Of a DNA stretch of 64,000 bases, positions 37,801 through 44,334 are shown piece after piece; the first letter of the stretch is position 1; the number at the start of each line of letters is the position of its first letter. Below the pieces are notes generated by a model. The model saw only the letters and a list, made by a program, of their open reading frames with translations, made no database searches and was not told where the DNA came from. This DNA comes from Psychrobacter sp. DAB_AL43B. Lineage in GTDB: Bacteria > Pseudomonadota > Gammaproteobacteria > Pseudomonadales > Moraxellaceae. Position numbers and translations under genes: made by a program. Location of the stretch: the NCBI RefSeq assembly GCF_900168255.1, contig NZ_LT799838.1:2356001-2420000 (forward strand). Reading direction: 5' to 3'.

Positions 37801-40024
37801 TGCCGACTCTAAGATGGTAGCCCAGCAAACAGGCCTCTTTGCCAATGAAGCCGATCTAGTCGTTGAAGGCAAAGGCACCTTTACAGGAGCCGTGTTCCTG
37901 ACCTCAGAGGAAGCACAAGCTAATGGCAAAAGTAACATTGTCTTCAAGCAAGGCGTCACCTCAACCGACATCATAAACACCACAAGCTATGAAGGTGATG
38001 TGATCTCTGTTGGCCTCAGTGTTGGTAAAATCAAAGATAAACCACAAGCGACGATGAATGGTCTCGGCTATGGCAGTGACGGCGATAGCAACAGTAGTAT
38101 TACCAAAGGCGGCGTCAGTGGCTATAACGACGAGCAAGGCATATTCACGACGGACAACCGCGAAGCACTTGCTGGTAAGCTTGAGAGTGTGTTTGATGCC
38201 AATCGTGTCACTGAGGAGCTGGGGGCGCAGACGCAGATTACTAAAGAGTTCGGCAAGGAAGCGCCGAAGGCCGTTGGAGACTTTGCCAATAATCGTATCA
38301 AAGCGATTATAGCTGACACGACTCTCAGCAATGCAGAGAAAAATGCAGCTATTGCCAAATGGGATGAAGGCGGAATCTATCGTGTCGCTGCTCATACGGC
38401 GCTTGGTGCATTAGGTACAGGTAGTGTCGAGGGTGCATTAACCACAGGTGGTGTTGCAGCAGCTGCGCCAACGCTCAATGATGTGCAAGCTAAACTAGCT
38501 AAAGCACTCATTGATACAGGAATGAGTGAAGATGTAGCCAAAGGTGCCGCAAGTGGTGTGATTAGTTTAACTTTACTAGGTGTTGGCAGTGCCGCTGGAC
38601 TTGATACGTCGAGTACAGTGACCGCTACTAATGTGGATGCGAACAATAGACAGCTGCATCCACAAGAAAAAGAGTTAGCTAAAGTACTGTTTGAAAAAGC
38701 TAAAAAACAAGGGTGGAAAAGAGCAGATGGTAAATCTTATACTCTGCAAGAAATAGAAGATGCCTTACGATGGGCGAACAGTACGAAATATAATGAGAAA
38801 TATAACGATGATGTAACCATTAGAGTTGGCAATAACGCCAAGGGTGCTGCTATTGATAAAGTCATGTATGACAATGGCGTAGGTGCTGATTTTGAATCAA
38901 GACTATGGAAAAATACAGCTTCTACTAGTAAGACGACAACCTTCACTCAGAATTTTTCAAATATTAAGAAACCTGATACCAATCTAGTTAACTTAATTCA
39001 AAATCAGACAAAGAGTTATGGTTATAGCTGGACTGGCGGTGTGGTTCAACCTTATAAAGGAAAAACAGCAGGACCTACTACTAGTAAACCCAAACCTCGT
39101 GGCAATCAAGCACCAGTCATGACTCAACGAGAGCTGGATGCTCAGAATGAAGCAACATTGAATAATAACGGCTCTGTTCTTTCTGGTGCTTTGCCAGCTT
39201 ATCAACAGCAACAGAATCAAGAGACCTTTGACAATCTAGTGACAGTAGTTGAAGTTGCAGGATTAGTAATAGGTGCTGGAGAAGTTGTTATTGTTGTAAA
39301 AGGTGCGGGTAAGGTTGCAACGCAATATATTGTCAAAAGATCAGCCTTGAACAAGGCTAGAGACGCGGCTAAAAAAGGTACAACCTCTGTAGATGACTTA
39401 GTTAAAGGGAGTAAGCCATATACTGGTTCTATATCTAATAGCCAAAGAGGATCTACAGGTGTTACTAAACCTGATAAAATTGATAATGTGATTAGCGACG
39501 ATCGCAACTATCAAGGTATATACGATCCAAAAGAAGTTAGAGCAGATTTAGAAGCAGTATATGGTCAGAATAATGTAACATCAACCACCATACCTAGAAA
39601 ACCACATCAAGCTAGTTCGAATAGAGGTGATGTAGTTACTGACATGAATGGTAATAAAGCAGTTGCAATTGAATTGAAAGATGGTTCAACAAAGATGATT
39701 CCCTATGATCAACGTGGTTTAGCAATATTTGATGACGTTGTATCTTTCACTACTAAAATTGATGAGAGTAAATCTTATACTGGACAAATGGGTCAAGCAT
39801 CAAAAGATATGTGGGAAGCTATCAAGAATGATCCAATAGCTAAAAGTAAGTTTAATAATAATCAGCTGAATGATATACAGTTAGGTAAAGCAAAGGTAGA
39901 AGGCTATACTTGGCATCATAACCCACAATCTTCTCCTAGCAGTATGCAGTTAGTACCTAACGAAATTCATTCAAATAAAAAAATACCCCATACTGGTCAA
40001 AATTCATTAAAAAATGGTAAATAA
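31817..40024 (+). CDS. cdiA: Contact-dependent growth inhibition exoprotein (CdiA/TpsA)
   Basis: 2735 residues. Cell-surface filament that delivers a C-terminal toxin into neighbouring cells. It begins with the extended signal peptide CYRVIFNKARGMLMVVSEAA, then a second hydrophobic signal stretch. The TPS secretion domain follows (about 95-330; landmarks WVEGNPYLARGEARVILNEV and IANPAGISCAGCGFIN), then long Asn/Gly/Thr-rich filamentous-haemagglutinin repeats to about 2050. A pre-toxin region (SVEGALTTGGVAAAAP) ends at NVDANNRQLHPQE, near residue 2275. The last 460 residues are the variable toxin part, visibly more AT-rich, containing a hydrophobic stretch (VAGLVIGAGEVVIVVKGAG) and ending in an HNH-type nuclease. 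AAGGA precedes the start. cdiI follows after 15 bp. Confidence 0.93.
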   Translation: MNSGCYRVIFNKARGMLMVVSEAARSQGKTGNPANGGSEISQVAGASQTAAQTNSTYQGGQLVALRSHVLLALGLATIVASSVSISNSAYADATSIVADRNAAANQQATILKSSNGTTQVNIQAPSAAGVSRNVFSKFDVGQDGAILNNSRTNAQTQLAGWVEGNPYLARGEARVILNEVNSSDPSRLSGYTEIAGGRAELVIANPAGISCAGCGFINASRTTLTTGNVLMDQGKLTGFDVTGGKVRIDGDGLDTSGSDYTQILAKTSEINAAVYAKNLDVITGSNKVSYEADAQDTVISSANSNASNTTTGVALDVSALGAMYAGKIRLIGTDKGMGVTNAGSIIASSGGLQLDNDGNLINSGSLIANQGKVAVNVGSNTINNSGTIASSRDAATLSSSSLDNSGVISSRDTLSLQQTGLITNSGEIATGSFDVKANALNNSGKLLQTGSGQLAIDTSALVNQQGGIIGQDLYADASIPPTVIPTKKPPTTATNGSSVGIDNNDTTQPSEPNPVPLPVISRDGNISASNVTNTGSIYSNGKINIATDTVVNQGKSSLAVSRLDIANNGSLTNNGSRLQLENIDWQLANFDNSKGQITATNTIAITSADQVNNNKGTIEAVGNIKLNAQNMLDNTSGSIRSNGTITTQISAFDNTEGELSSQGDITLDSRGNLTNNKGRIQSDKNLTINAKGFSNTDGTIIGVQRANISVTDDITINSSNNNIQGTTLALTSRGNFTNSSKLAAQDALTISANSIDNKLGGELISNGITELNAKTDINNRGLINGSNTYLDAGSTVNNYSGGRIYGDQVAIAANTLNNTPDAITNTDNSTPAPVIAARNRLDIGVTTLNNNPNQARAGKFNTDFNGQARLLSNGELHIGGALDANHQAMGRATTVTNKGASIESVGDMSVSTDLLNNVNADFRKKTVFVRGDKVVEYSPANQTTRYDKDDIEIYVHGWDGDWEKTLRTADGDYNDYEKFEYDAKLYKDETLSSDASLIRAGGNLSINSNNAINDHSLVVDGLTLTLKDDPTQTSRFGFQNIGSSGNETVKHVNSVYYSYTTKDKTRPDNPLSDRPYTYENGPYNVADESKVINTYQMSILNQDIDKTVIAYDGITDNDGQQIDKGAIDEIRSSSTAPTLPNSGLYGTNPDNNADYLIETDPAFANYKNWLSSGYMLDRLQLDPSITQKRLGDGYYEQQYIRDQIMVLTGRYYLADYNNQDIQYKGLMDAGVTAAQTLNLRPGIALTASQVANLTTDIVWLVQQDVTLADGTTQSVLVPKIYTRQAAGQIDGTGNLIAANNIDMQLTGDLSNQGNIVGHKQVKINASNLTNQNGGVIAGDYVQIGTVNDLNNLGGTLQADNAMQLNVGGDLNNQSTTYNTEAVKAASTSSRTGINQIASIYVGDGLKGQVDADGNPLTTFVANVGGNTTFAAGRLDNLGGSSFIDTKGNVALDAVNVSYQSNSIGDANNYYKQGASQDIGSQLNSNNDLIIKAGNDVTGTAAQINSHNGTVGVIAGNDVIFSEGRSTQNLNTAVKTVDKGTFSTTRTQDRFDSQSDNAIASNIEGNQVAIQAGNDISLTGTNAISDKGTSLTASSNIDILAAQNTSSESTFSQTKKSGLFGADGGMGFTIGKQQNDDSNASTALTHTASNVGAIDGNVIISAGGKYQQTGSNIIAGMGADSDKDISPTDRGNTVIRAKTINIDSVKDVYTNQSETRFKQSGLTVSVSNSLVDSAKSIDSLIDAGGNTDNVRMKGMAGVAGALKVKALAKEANKAAQGLLTGGVNAQSLKGLGNTRIQATVGSQKSQSNSSSYNEVNQGSNINTNNLALIATGAGTDSNININGSNLNVTNNALFQADNNFNVSGVAQNSNTRSTNKSSSTAIGGYADTSGSGGITASASRGKGYANSDSVTYANTQVNIGGITTFDIANDVNGKGVVFNTNKVQGLIRGNVNMESPQDTYTYDSNQKSAGFNLDVDIMGNGKGSSLSANGAKTNITADSKMVAQQTGLFANEADLVVEGKGTFTGAVFLTSEEAQANGKSNIVFKQGVTSTDIINTTSYEGDVISVGLSVGKIKDKPQATMNGLGYGSDGDSNSSITKGGVSGYNDEQGIFTTDNREALAGKLESVFDANRVTEELGAQTQITKEFGKEAPKAVGDFANNRIKAIIADTTLSNAEKNAAIAKWDEGGIYRVAAHTALGALGTGSVEGALTTGGVAAAAPTLNDVQAKLAKALIDTGMSEDVAKGAASGVISLTLLGVGSAAGLDTSSTVTATNVDANNRQLHPQEKELAKVLFEKAKKQGWKRADGKSYTLQEIEDALRWANSTKYNEKYNDDVTIRVGNNAKGAAIDKVMYDNGVGADFESRLWKNTASTSKTTTFTQNFSNIKKPDTNLVNLIQNQTKSYGYSWTGGVVQPYKGKTAGPTTSKPKPRGNQAPVMTQRELDAQNEATLNNNGSVLSGALPAYQQQQNQETFDNLVTVVEVAGLVIGAGEVVIVVKGAGKVATQYIVKRSALNKARDAAKKGTTSVDDLVKGSKPYTGSISNSQRGSTGVTKPDKIDNVISDDRNYQGIYDPKEVRADLEAVYGQNNVTSTTIPRKPHQASSNRGDVVTDMNGNKAVAIELKDGSTKMIPYDQRGLAIFDDVVSFTTKIDESKSYTGQMGQASKDMWEAIKNDPIAKSKFNNNQLNDIQLGKAKVEGYTWHHNPQSSPSSMQLVPNEIHSNKKIPHTGQNSLKNGK
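38630..40024 (+). other. CdiA C-terminal toxin module with HNH/WHH-like nuclease
   Basis: From the NVDANNRQLH junction to the stop. The Psychrobacter/Acinetobacter junction replaces the VENN motif of enterobacteria. The terminal 150 residues contain GDVVTDMNGNKAVAIELKDG and finish with GYTWHHNP...MQLVPNEIHSN...PHTGQ, matching the Trp-His-His, Leu-Val-Pro and His spacing of HNH/endonuclease VII superfamily toxins. Predicted activity: DNA (or RNA) cleavage in the target cell. The hydrophobic segment upstream may be the membrane-translocation domain. Confidence 0.75.
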
Positions 40025-40039
40025 AGTAGAGGCTAAACT

Positions 40040-40510
40040 ATGAATATTTATAGAGATGGTGGAAAGGTTGATATTGAAACAATATTCGAGGCAGAAAAAG
40101 ATATAGGCTATGTTTTTCCGAGCAAATATGTTGAAATAGTATCTATGCATGACGCTTTAAGACTGGAAAATAACGTTTTTGATTTTACTAATATTTATGG
40201 AGATAGAGATGAAAGAGATGTTAACTTTTTAAGCTTTAAGAAAAATCATCTTGACGGTGATATTATTAGTAATCAAATAAACATATCAGACACTGAAAAT
40301 TTTGGTCATGAAAATATGGTGTTATTTGGAATAACTGCTAATGGTGATTATGTTTGTTTTGATTATAAAGAAGATATTAAGGCAAATAATCCTAGGGTCG
40401 TTCTAGTCTATCATGACGATTTTGTAGACAATGATGATGGTACAAGTTCTATGGCCATTAATCATGTAGCTGAAACCTTTGAAAATTTTATTAATATGTT
40501 GCATGAATAA
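40040..40510 (+). CDS. cdiI: CdiI immunity protein, SUKH (SMI1/KNR4) type
   Basis: 156 residues. Signature of the SUKH superfamily: EAEKDIGYVFPSKYVEIV near the N-terminus, FGITANGDYVCFDY in the middle, and a C-terminal amphipathic helix VAETFENFINML. SUKH proteins are the classic immunity partners of HNH-type polymorphic toxins, which agrees with the nuclease at the end of CdiA. AGAGG precedes the ATG, 15 bp after the cdiA stop. The gene is AT-rich like the toxin module and acidic, as expected for a nuclease inhibitor. Confidence 0.88.
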   Translation: MNIYRDGGKVDIETIFEAEKDIGYVFPSKYVEIVSMHDALRLENNVFDFTNIYGDRDERDVNFLSFKKNHLDGDIISNQINISDTENFGHENMVLFGITANGDYVCFDYKEDIKANNPRVVLVYHDDFVDNDDGTSSMAINHVAETFENFINMLHE

Positions 40511-40545
40511 CTTTATATAGTGTGACAAACGAGTGTAATAATTAC

Positions 40546-40583
40546 AAAAAAAGCTACGACTCTATAAGACTCGTAGCTTTTTT
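40546..40583 (+). terminator. Rho-independent terminator of cdiBAI
   Basis: AAAAAAAGCTACGA - loop - TCGTAGCTTTTTT. A strong 10-bp core stem that closes the cdi operon. The displaced toxin fragment begins immediately after it. Confidence 0.85.
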
Positions 40584-40588
40584 ACGTC

Positions 40589-40756
40589 ATGAATCCAAAA
40601 GCAGGTGAAGCACCACGAGTTTATCAATCTTCAATTGCACCGACTACCAATCCTTCTGGAGTGACCAATGTGGGTAATGCAACTCAAACTATAGTACCAA
40701 ACCGTACATTATGGGATGAACCCATCAAAACTGATGATGTTATTAAGGTGAAGTAA
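40589..40756 (+). pseudogene. Displaced C-terminal tail of a CdiA-type toxin (orphan fragment)
   Basis: An open frame of 55 codons (MNPKAGEAPRVYQ ... TDDVIKVK) with no ribosome-binding sequence, starting right at the terminator. It stops 1 bp before the next gene, the spacing seen between a toxin C-terminus and its immunity gene. Arrays of displaced toxin tails plus immunity genes downstream of an intact cdiAI are well known in CDI loci. The reading as a toxin tail is inferred from position and the loose Pro/Thr-rich composition; no family was recognised. Confidence 0.5.
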
Positions 40757-40757
40757 C

Positions 40758-41231
40758 ATGAAAGGACTTAATATGGATAAAGAAGAAATAAAACAAGCAG
40801 CTATTGAGTTTAAAAAGGCGCTTATAGATTGGAAGTCAAGAGAAAAGATAGCGAGAGTAGCTTCTATTCATCGCCCTGAATGGGTAGAAGAAGATATTCA
40901 AAAATCTATTCAATTTAACACCAGACTAGTCAAACCAGTATTAGAAGCATTCGAGCCCATATACCGCCTAGCTATACAGGGTAGAATGGAGAAGCCTTTT
41001 TCCTTTCAAAGTTATATGATGACTTATGTTGGTCGAGTACTCGGCGATGAGTTGTCATGGCCTGAAGTTCGTGAGCCGTATCAAAGGATGATTAATAGTT
41101 TAAAAGGTGGTCTAACCACAGAGGAGCTAATAGACAGTATTTACTACAGAAATAATTTATTACCCGAGCATTACGACCAAGTGGTTAAAGAAATCGTAGC
41201 AGAGGGTTGGAGTCATAATTCGCCACTATAG
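40758..41231 (+). CDS. Putative orphan immunity protein
   Basis: 157 residues; an internal ATG at 40773 has AAAGGA at good spacing and may be the true start (152 residues). Soluble, helical and charged, with no membrane segment. Landmarks are SFQSYMMTYVGRVLGDELSWPEVREPY and TTEELIDSIYYRNNLLPEHY. Not a SUKH protein and not recognised otherwise. Its place directly after a displaced toxin tail downstream of cdiI argues that it protects against a toxin this strain no longer encodes in full. Confidence 0.6.
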   Translation: MKGLNMDKEEIKQAAIEFKKALIDWKSREKIARVASIHRPEWVEEDIQKSIQFNTRLVKPVLEAFEPIYRLAIQGRMEKPFSFQSYMMTYVGRVLGDELSWPEVREPYQRMINSLKGGLTTEELIDSIYYRNNLLPEHYDQVVKEIVAEGWSHNSPL

Positions 41232-41814
41232 TTACTAAGAATATTTTTGAGAACATCCCGAGTTCTGTGTATTTGCTCTTGACGATGGACGAGGCGTGAA
41301 CCCAATCATTAAATATAGGTTGCCCATGCCTCGCACATTTCACGACCATTGAAGAACTCAGGTGTAGAGGCCATGATTTTTATTTGTTAGCTCTTATTGT
41401 TTATCATTCCGCACAGGCGTTGCTCTGACCCCTGCCGCTAATCCCGTGCAGTTAAACTTGAGAGGTTTTGATCATGCAGCTTAACAGTAAATCAAACTAC
41501 GTCTAGTTTAGAGATTGTAGGTAGTCCTTCGCTAATAATGAAACAGTGGCATACGATTTTGGAGGATTAAAGATGTATATTGAGGCTCTGTTAGTAATGC
41601 CAATCTAAAATATAAGTATAAAATATATACTTATATTTTCATGCTAAAGTATAATTTTTATGCTTTATTAGTGACCAAAATCAGTATATTTGACTTGATA
41701 AATAACTTTGAATTACGCTAAACGTCATTTGGATTATTGTTCTGTATCCCTTTATTTATAATAACTTGCAGGTTAATATAATTTAATATACATTAACGAA
41801 ATATGGTGGGTCTA
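41232..41814. other. 583-bp gene-poor right end of the island
   Basis: No intact gene. On the minus strand from 41374 a short frame (MASTPEFFNGREMCEAWATY) runs into a stop at 41309 and seems to continue after a frameshift to about 41240, possibly a decayed gene. A tiny frame with a good ribosome-binding sequence (GGAGG, ATG 41573, 11 codons) is probably a truncated start. One GTGACCA copy lies at 41671-41677. From about 41600 the DNA becomes very AT-rich, as usual near att sites. Confidence 0.55.
41671..41677 (+). repeat. GTGACCA copy near the right end, candidate arm site
   Basis: A single copy of the heptamer found four times inside the left end, here about 140 bp from attR and in the same orientation. 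By itself a 7-mer is weak evidence; its position mirrors the left-end cluster. Confidence 0.4.
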
Positions 41815-41909
41815 GCCTGTCACGCCGGGGGTCGCGGGTTCGAGTCCCGTCCGCTGCGCCATATTTAAAACGAATTTAAACTCTCGAGTTTAAGCAAGTT
41901 TCGCCTCAA
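41815..41909 (+). repeat. attR: 95-bp direct repeat of the tRNA-Asp 3' end
   Basis: Exact copy of 5485-5579. The sequence to its left (ATATGGTGGGTCTA) does not rebuild the 5' half of a tRNA, so this is only a partial tRNA-Asp and not a functional gene. It marks the right boundary of the island. Confidence 0.92.
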
Positions 41910-41934
41910 ACATTAGATTGTTTGAGGTTTTTTT
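41904..41934 (+). terminator. Terminator hairpin after attR
   Basis: CCTCAAA - loop CATTAGATTG - TTTGAGG and seven T. It is the same structure as at 5574-5604 with one stem pair changed on both sides (G-C there, A-T here), so pairing is preserved. Confidence 0.75.
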
Positions 41935-42071
41935 GTGTCTGTTAGTTTATATGAGTATTTGATTTCTATAGGTTTTATATTTCATCTCTACTTTCTCGTT
42001 AGAAGCAGCTTACTCTTTATTATCATATACGATATAAAATAATCAGCAGACAATCTATCTTGAGGAAATTG

Positions 42072-42104
42072 GTGACCAACGGCTCGGTGACCATTTTGTG
42101 ACCA
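42072..42104 (+). repeat. GTGACCA repeats in the remnant beyond attR
   Basis: Three copies start at 42072, 42087 and 42098, repeating the 15 and 11 spacing of the left-end cluster at 5742-5785. The flanks also match (CTCGGTGACCA and CCATTTTGTGACCAA in both places), so this is a diverged copy of the same island end. Confidence 0.65.
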
Positions 42105-42159
42105 AGGTTGTTAAAAGCCGGAACTGAAGTCGGTCCTGTTTGACAATATTTATAAAGTA

Positions 42160-42256
42160 GTCTAATTTTAAGAACAGCAATAACAATCGGTAATTTACAG
42201 AGCCTAGCAAAGCTTTTAATTGATATGACGATAGTTAAACCTTTGCAGGAGTTCAA
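42160..42256 (-). pseudogene. Decayed 3' end of mcrC from a second island
   Basis: Read on the minus strand this encodes KGLTIVISIKSFARLCKLPI and VIAVLK, which aligns with the C-terminus of the intact McrC (NSLTASKSIEGFTKFYKVPI and AVPVLK). The DNA similarity to 5831-5945 is plain by eye and continues through the GTGACCA cluster to attR. There is no upstream coding part, so only the tail of the gene remains. Confidence 0.7.
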
Positions 42257-42322
42257 ATTTTTCACCCGGATAAGTAGTATAAGCTACTAAACACACTGTC
42301 CTAAAATTAGGAAGAACCACCT

Positions 42323-42622
42323 ATGTTAAAGAATGTCTATCTTAGCCTTGTGCTACCCTTACTTTTAATTGGATGCACACAGCAATTTGTTGGCGAGCAA
42401 GAGCCAATCAAAAATGAAGTTAAAACAGTATCTTGGGATACGCTTGTATCTACTGTCAATACAGGCGCTTATCAATCTGTTGGGCAGCAGCATGATAAAA
42501 CGGTGAGGTTAGTACTCAATAACGGACAAGTGCTTCAGGCGAAAGAGCCTAATATTGATGATATCTATGAGGTCGTAAAAAACTGCAAAAAATGCGCGAA
42601 TAAACCATTTCTAACAGAATAA
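42323..42622 (+). CDS. Small lipoprotein of unknown function
   Basis: 99 residues with a lipoprotein signal: short basic start, hydrophobic core and lipobox LLIGC (Cys at about 18), so it should be lipid-anchored. The mature part has VSWDTLVSTVNTGAYQSVGQ and a C-terminal CKKC pair. Family not recognised. It lies 30 bp upstream of the diaminopropionate ammonia-lyase gene on the same strand and could share its transcript. It is the first intact gene to the right of the island. Confidence 0.7.
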   Translation: MLKNVYLSLVLPLLLIGCTQQFVGEQEPIKNEVKTVSWDTLVSTVNTGAYQSVGQQHDKTVRLVLNNGQVLQAKEPNIDDIYEVVKNCKKCANKPFLTE

Positions 42623-42652
42623 TAGCAGTCATCATCTTCCCAAGAGAACTTT

Positions 42653-43831
42653 ATGCTCAACATAGCCAAAAATAATTTTTATACTGGTCAAACATCGCCT
42701 CTATTCACTGTAGAAATTGCAAAGCAAGTCCGTGCATTTCATCGTCAAATTGAGGGTTATCAACCGACACCTTTGGTCTCGTTACCATTATTGGCAAAAA
42801 GACTGGGTGTAAAATCAATTTTGATTAAGGATGAATCCCACCGCTTTGGGCTCAATGCCTATAAGGCGCTCGGCGGCTCTTATGCCTTAGGACGTTTATT
42901 GGCAAAATATCTTCAAACTGATATAACAGACATCGATTTGACAACCGTTTCTTCTAAGCTAGATAAGCCTCTAGTATTTACTACGGCAACTGCGGGTAAT
43001 CACGGTACTGGCGTGGCATGGGCGTCTTATAAAATGGGACAAAAAGCAGTTGTTTATATGCCAAAAGGGACTTCATTAGCGAGTGCTGAACGTATTCGCA
43101 GACTGGGCGCAGAATGCATCATAACGGATGTCAATTACGATGATACCGTGCGCCTAGCAAATAAAACCGCAGAAGAAAATGGCTGGATGCTAGTGCAAGA
43201 TACTGCTTGGGATGGCTACGAAGAAATACCCACTTGGATATCTCAAGGCTATATGACTATGCCAGATGAAGCGATTGAACAAGCCACTGCTCTAGGTGAA
43301 GGCCTGCCAACCCATATAATGTTGCAAGCAGGTGTCGGTTCTATGGCTGGTGGCGTATTGGGTTATTTGGTAGACAAGCTTGGCGCAGACAGCTTTCAAA
43401 CCATTATTGCAGAGCCTACTGCTGCCGATTGTATTTTTCGCTCAGGTACGAGTGTGCAAGGCGATATAGTCAATGTCACAGGCGAGCTAAACACTATTAT
43501 GACAGGACTTGCTTGCGGTGAACCAAACCCAGTAACTTGGCCCGTATTAAAAGACAGCAGCAATTACTTTGCTCGCGTTGATGACAGTGTATCGGCAGTC
43601 GGTATGCGAGTATTAGGCAACCCTGTATTAGGCGATACTCGGATTATTAGTGGTGAGTCGGGCGCAATCACACTGGGTTTGCTTTATAAGGTTTGTAGTG
43701 ATACCTCTAACCATGATGTGCGTGAAAAACTGGGATTAAATCAAGATTCAGTAGTCATGATATTCAATACCGAAGGCGATACCAATCCGGCTAGATATAG
43801 AAATATCGTATGGGGTTGCCAGAATAACTAA
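42653..43831 (+). CDS. dpaL: Diaminopropionate ammonia-lyase
   Basis: PLP enzyme that breaks 2,3-diaminopropionate to pyruvate and ammonia. 392 residues, the normal length. The PLP-binding Lys lies in ESHRFGLNAYKALGGSYA (about residue 70), the phosphate or cofactor loop is ATAGNHGTGVAWAS, and the later LQAGVGSMAGGVLGY glycine loop is typical of fold-type II enzymes of this family. Soluble and cytoplasmic. Preceded by the small lipoprotein gene; the next gene is convergent, with only 5 bp between the stops. Confidence 0.9.
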   Translation: MLNIAKNNFYTGQTSPLFTVEIAKQVRAFHRQIEGYQPTPLVSLPLLAKRLGVKSILIKDESHRFGLNAYKALGGSYALGRLLAKYLQTDITDIDLTTVSSKLDKPLVFTTATAGNHGTGVAWASYKMGQKAVVYMPKGTSLASAERIRRLGAECIITDVNYDDTVRLANKTAEENGWMLVQDTAWDGYEEIPTWISQGYMTMPDEAIEQATALGEGLPTHIMLQAGVGSMAGGVLGYLVDKLGADSFQTIIAEPTAADCIFRSGTSVQGDIVNVTGELNTIMTGLACGEPNPVTWPVLKDSSNYFARVDDSVSAVGMRVLGNPVLGDTRIISGESGAITLGLLYKVCSDTSNHDVREKLGLNQDSVVMIFNTEGDTNPARYRNIVWGCQNN

Positions 43832-43836
43832 TGCTA

Positions 43837-44274
43837 TCAAAACCCTGTACGGAATAACGTACCGACCACCACAAACGTGACTGATAACAACGTCACCAAA
43901 ACAATATTAACAGCAAATCCATTCAGATTGTCTGCTGATAGGCGTGGTATCACCCAAAAGCGTGCGTGCATAGCAACAGCAGCCGTCATCAGCAAGAGTA
44001 TTAACTTTATTCCAATCAAAATACTAATATCATTATCAAAAGCAAACCAAGCGCTCACATTGGGCAAGATGTTATGTGCCATCCATAAGCCTGTAATAAT
44101 CTGAATGGCTAAAGCTGGCATCCCAATCTTTTCAAACTGCTGCTCAAATTGTAACAATGCGTCTAGATTACGTGAAGATAGCACTTTAGGCAGTATCACT
44201 AATGCTAAGATTAAATGCCCGCCTGTCCAAATTGCTGCCCCGAGTAAATGCAGGATTAATAGATAGTTGAACAT
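43837..44274 (-). CDS. CopD-like integral membrane protein
   Basis: About 145 residues starting at MFNYLLIL; the in-frame ATG five codons earlier contains the ribosome-binding GGAAGG, so the later start is right. Four hydrophobic helices. The first holds LHLLGAAIWTGGHL, where His and Trp resemble the CopD/CopD-like copper or heme family, and a later helix begins MHARFWVIP. A membrane role in copper or heme handling is suggested by similarity of pattern only. Confidence 0.7.
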   Translation of the reverse strand: MFNYLLILHLLGAAIWTGGHLILALVILPKVLSSRNLDALLQFEQQFEKIGMPALAIQIITGLWMAHNILPNVSAWFAFDNDISILIGIKLILLLMTAAVAMHARFWVIPRLSADNLNGFAVNIVLVTLLSVTFVVVGTLFRTGF

Positions 44275-44334
44275 ACAGCATCCTTCCAAATAATTAACAA
44301 ATCATGATTTCTCGAATCATTAAGGTATTGTATT

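Larger units (their letters stand above)
5485..41909. mobile_element. Genomic island integrated at tRNA-Asp
   Basis: About 36.3 kb bounded by 95-bp direct repeats of the tRNA-Asp 3' end and flanked by ordinary core genes. Contents: McrBC, a type I restriction-modification system, a STAND nuclease, an XRE/excisionase/integrase module, a three-gene large-recombinase module and a CDI locus. Much of it (mcrBC, STAND gene, recombinase trio, cdiI and the toxin end of cdiA) is visibly more AT-rich than the core genes on either side. The integrase lies mid-island rather than next to an att site, so the island is probably composite. No conjugation genes, replication initiator or phage structural genes are seen, so it would need help to move between cells. 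Confidence 0.9.

Noticed and set aside
35861..38395. Several antisense open frames of 70-144 codons within cdiA
   Set aside because: They are mirror frames of the repetitive, codon-biased cdiA sequence, with hydrophobic or low-complexity translations and no ribosome-binding sequences.
41815..41891. A second tRNA-Asp gene
   Set aside because: Only the part from the anticodon stem onward is present; the sequence to the left does not form the acceptor 5' strand or the D-arm. It is an att duplication.
5485..41909. Prophage
   Set aside because: No capsid, terminase, portal, tail or lysis genes are present; only integrase, excisionase and repressor resemble phage genes.
42120..42265. The 80-codon minus-strand frame at 42023-42265 as a real small gene
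   Set aside because: Its first part aligns with the McrC C-terminus and the rest is read-through into noncoding DNA, so it is treated as an mcrC remnant.
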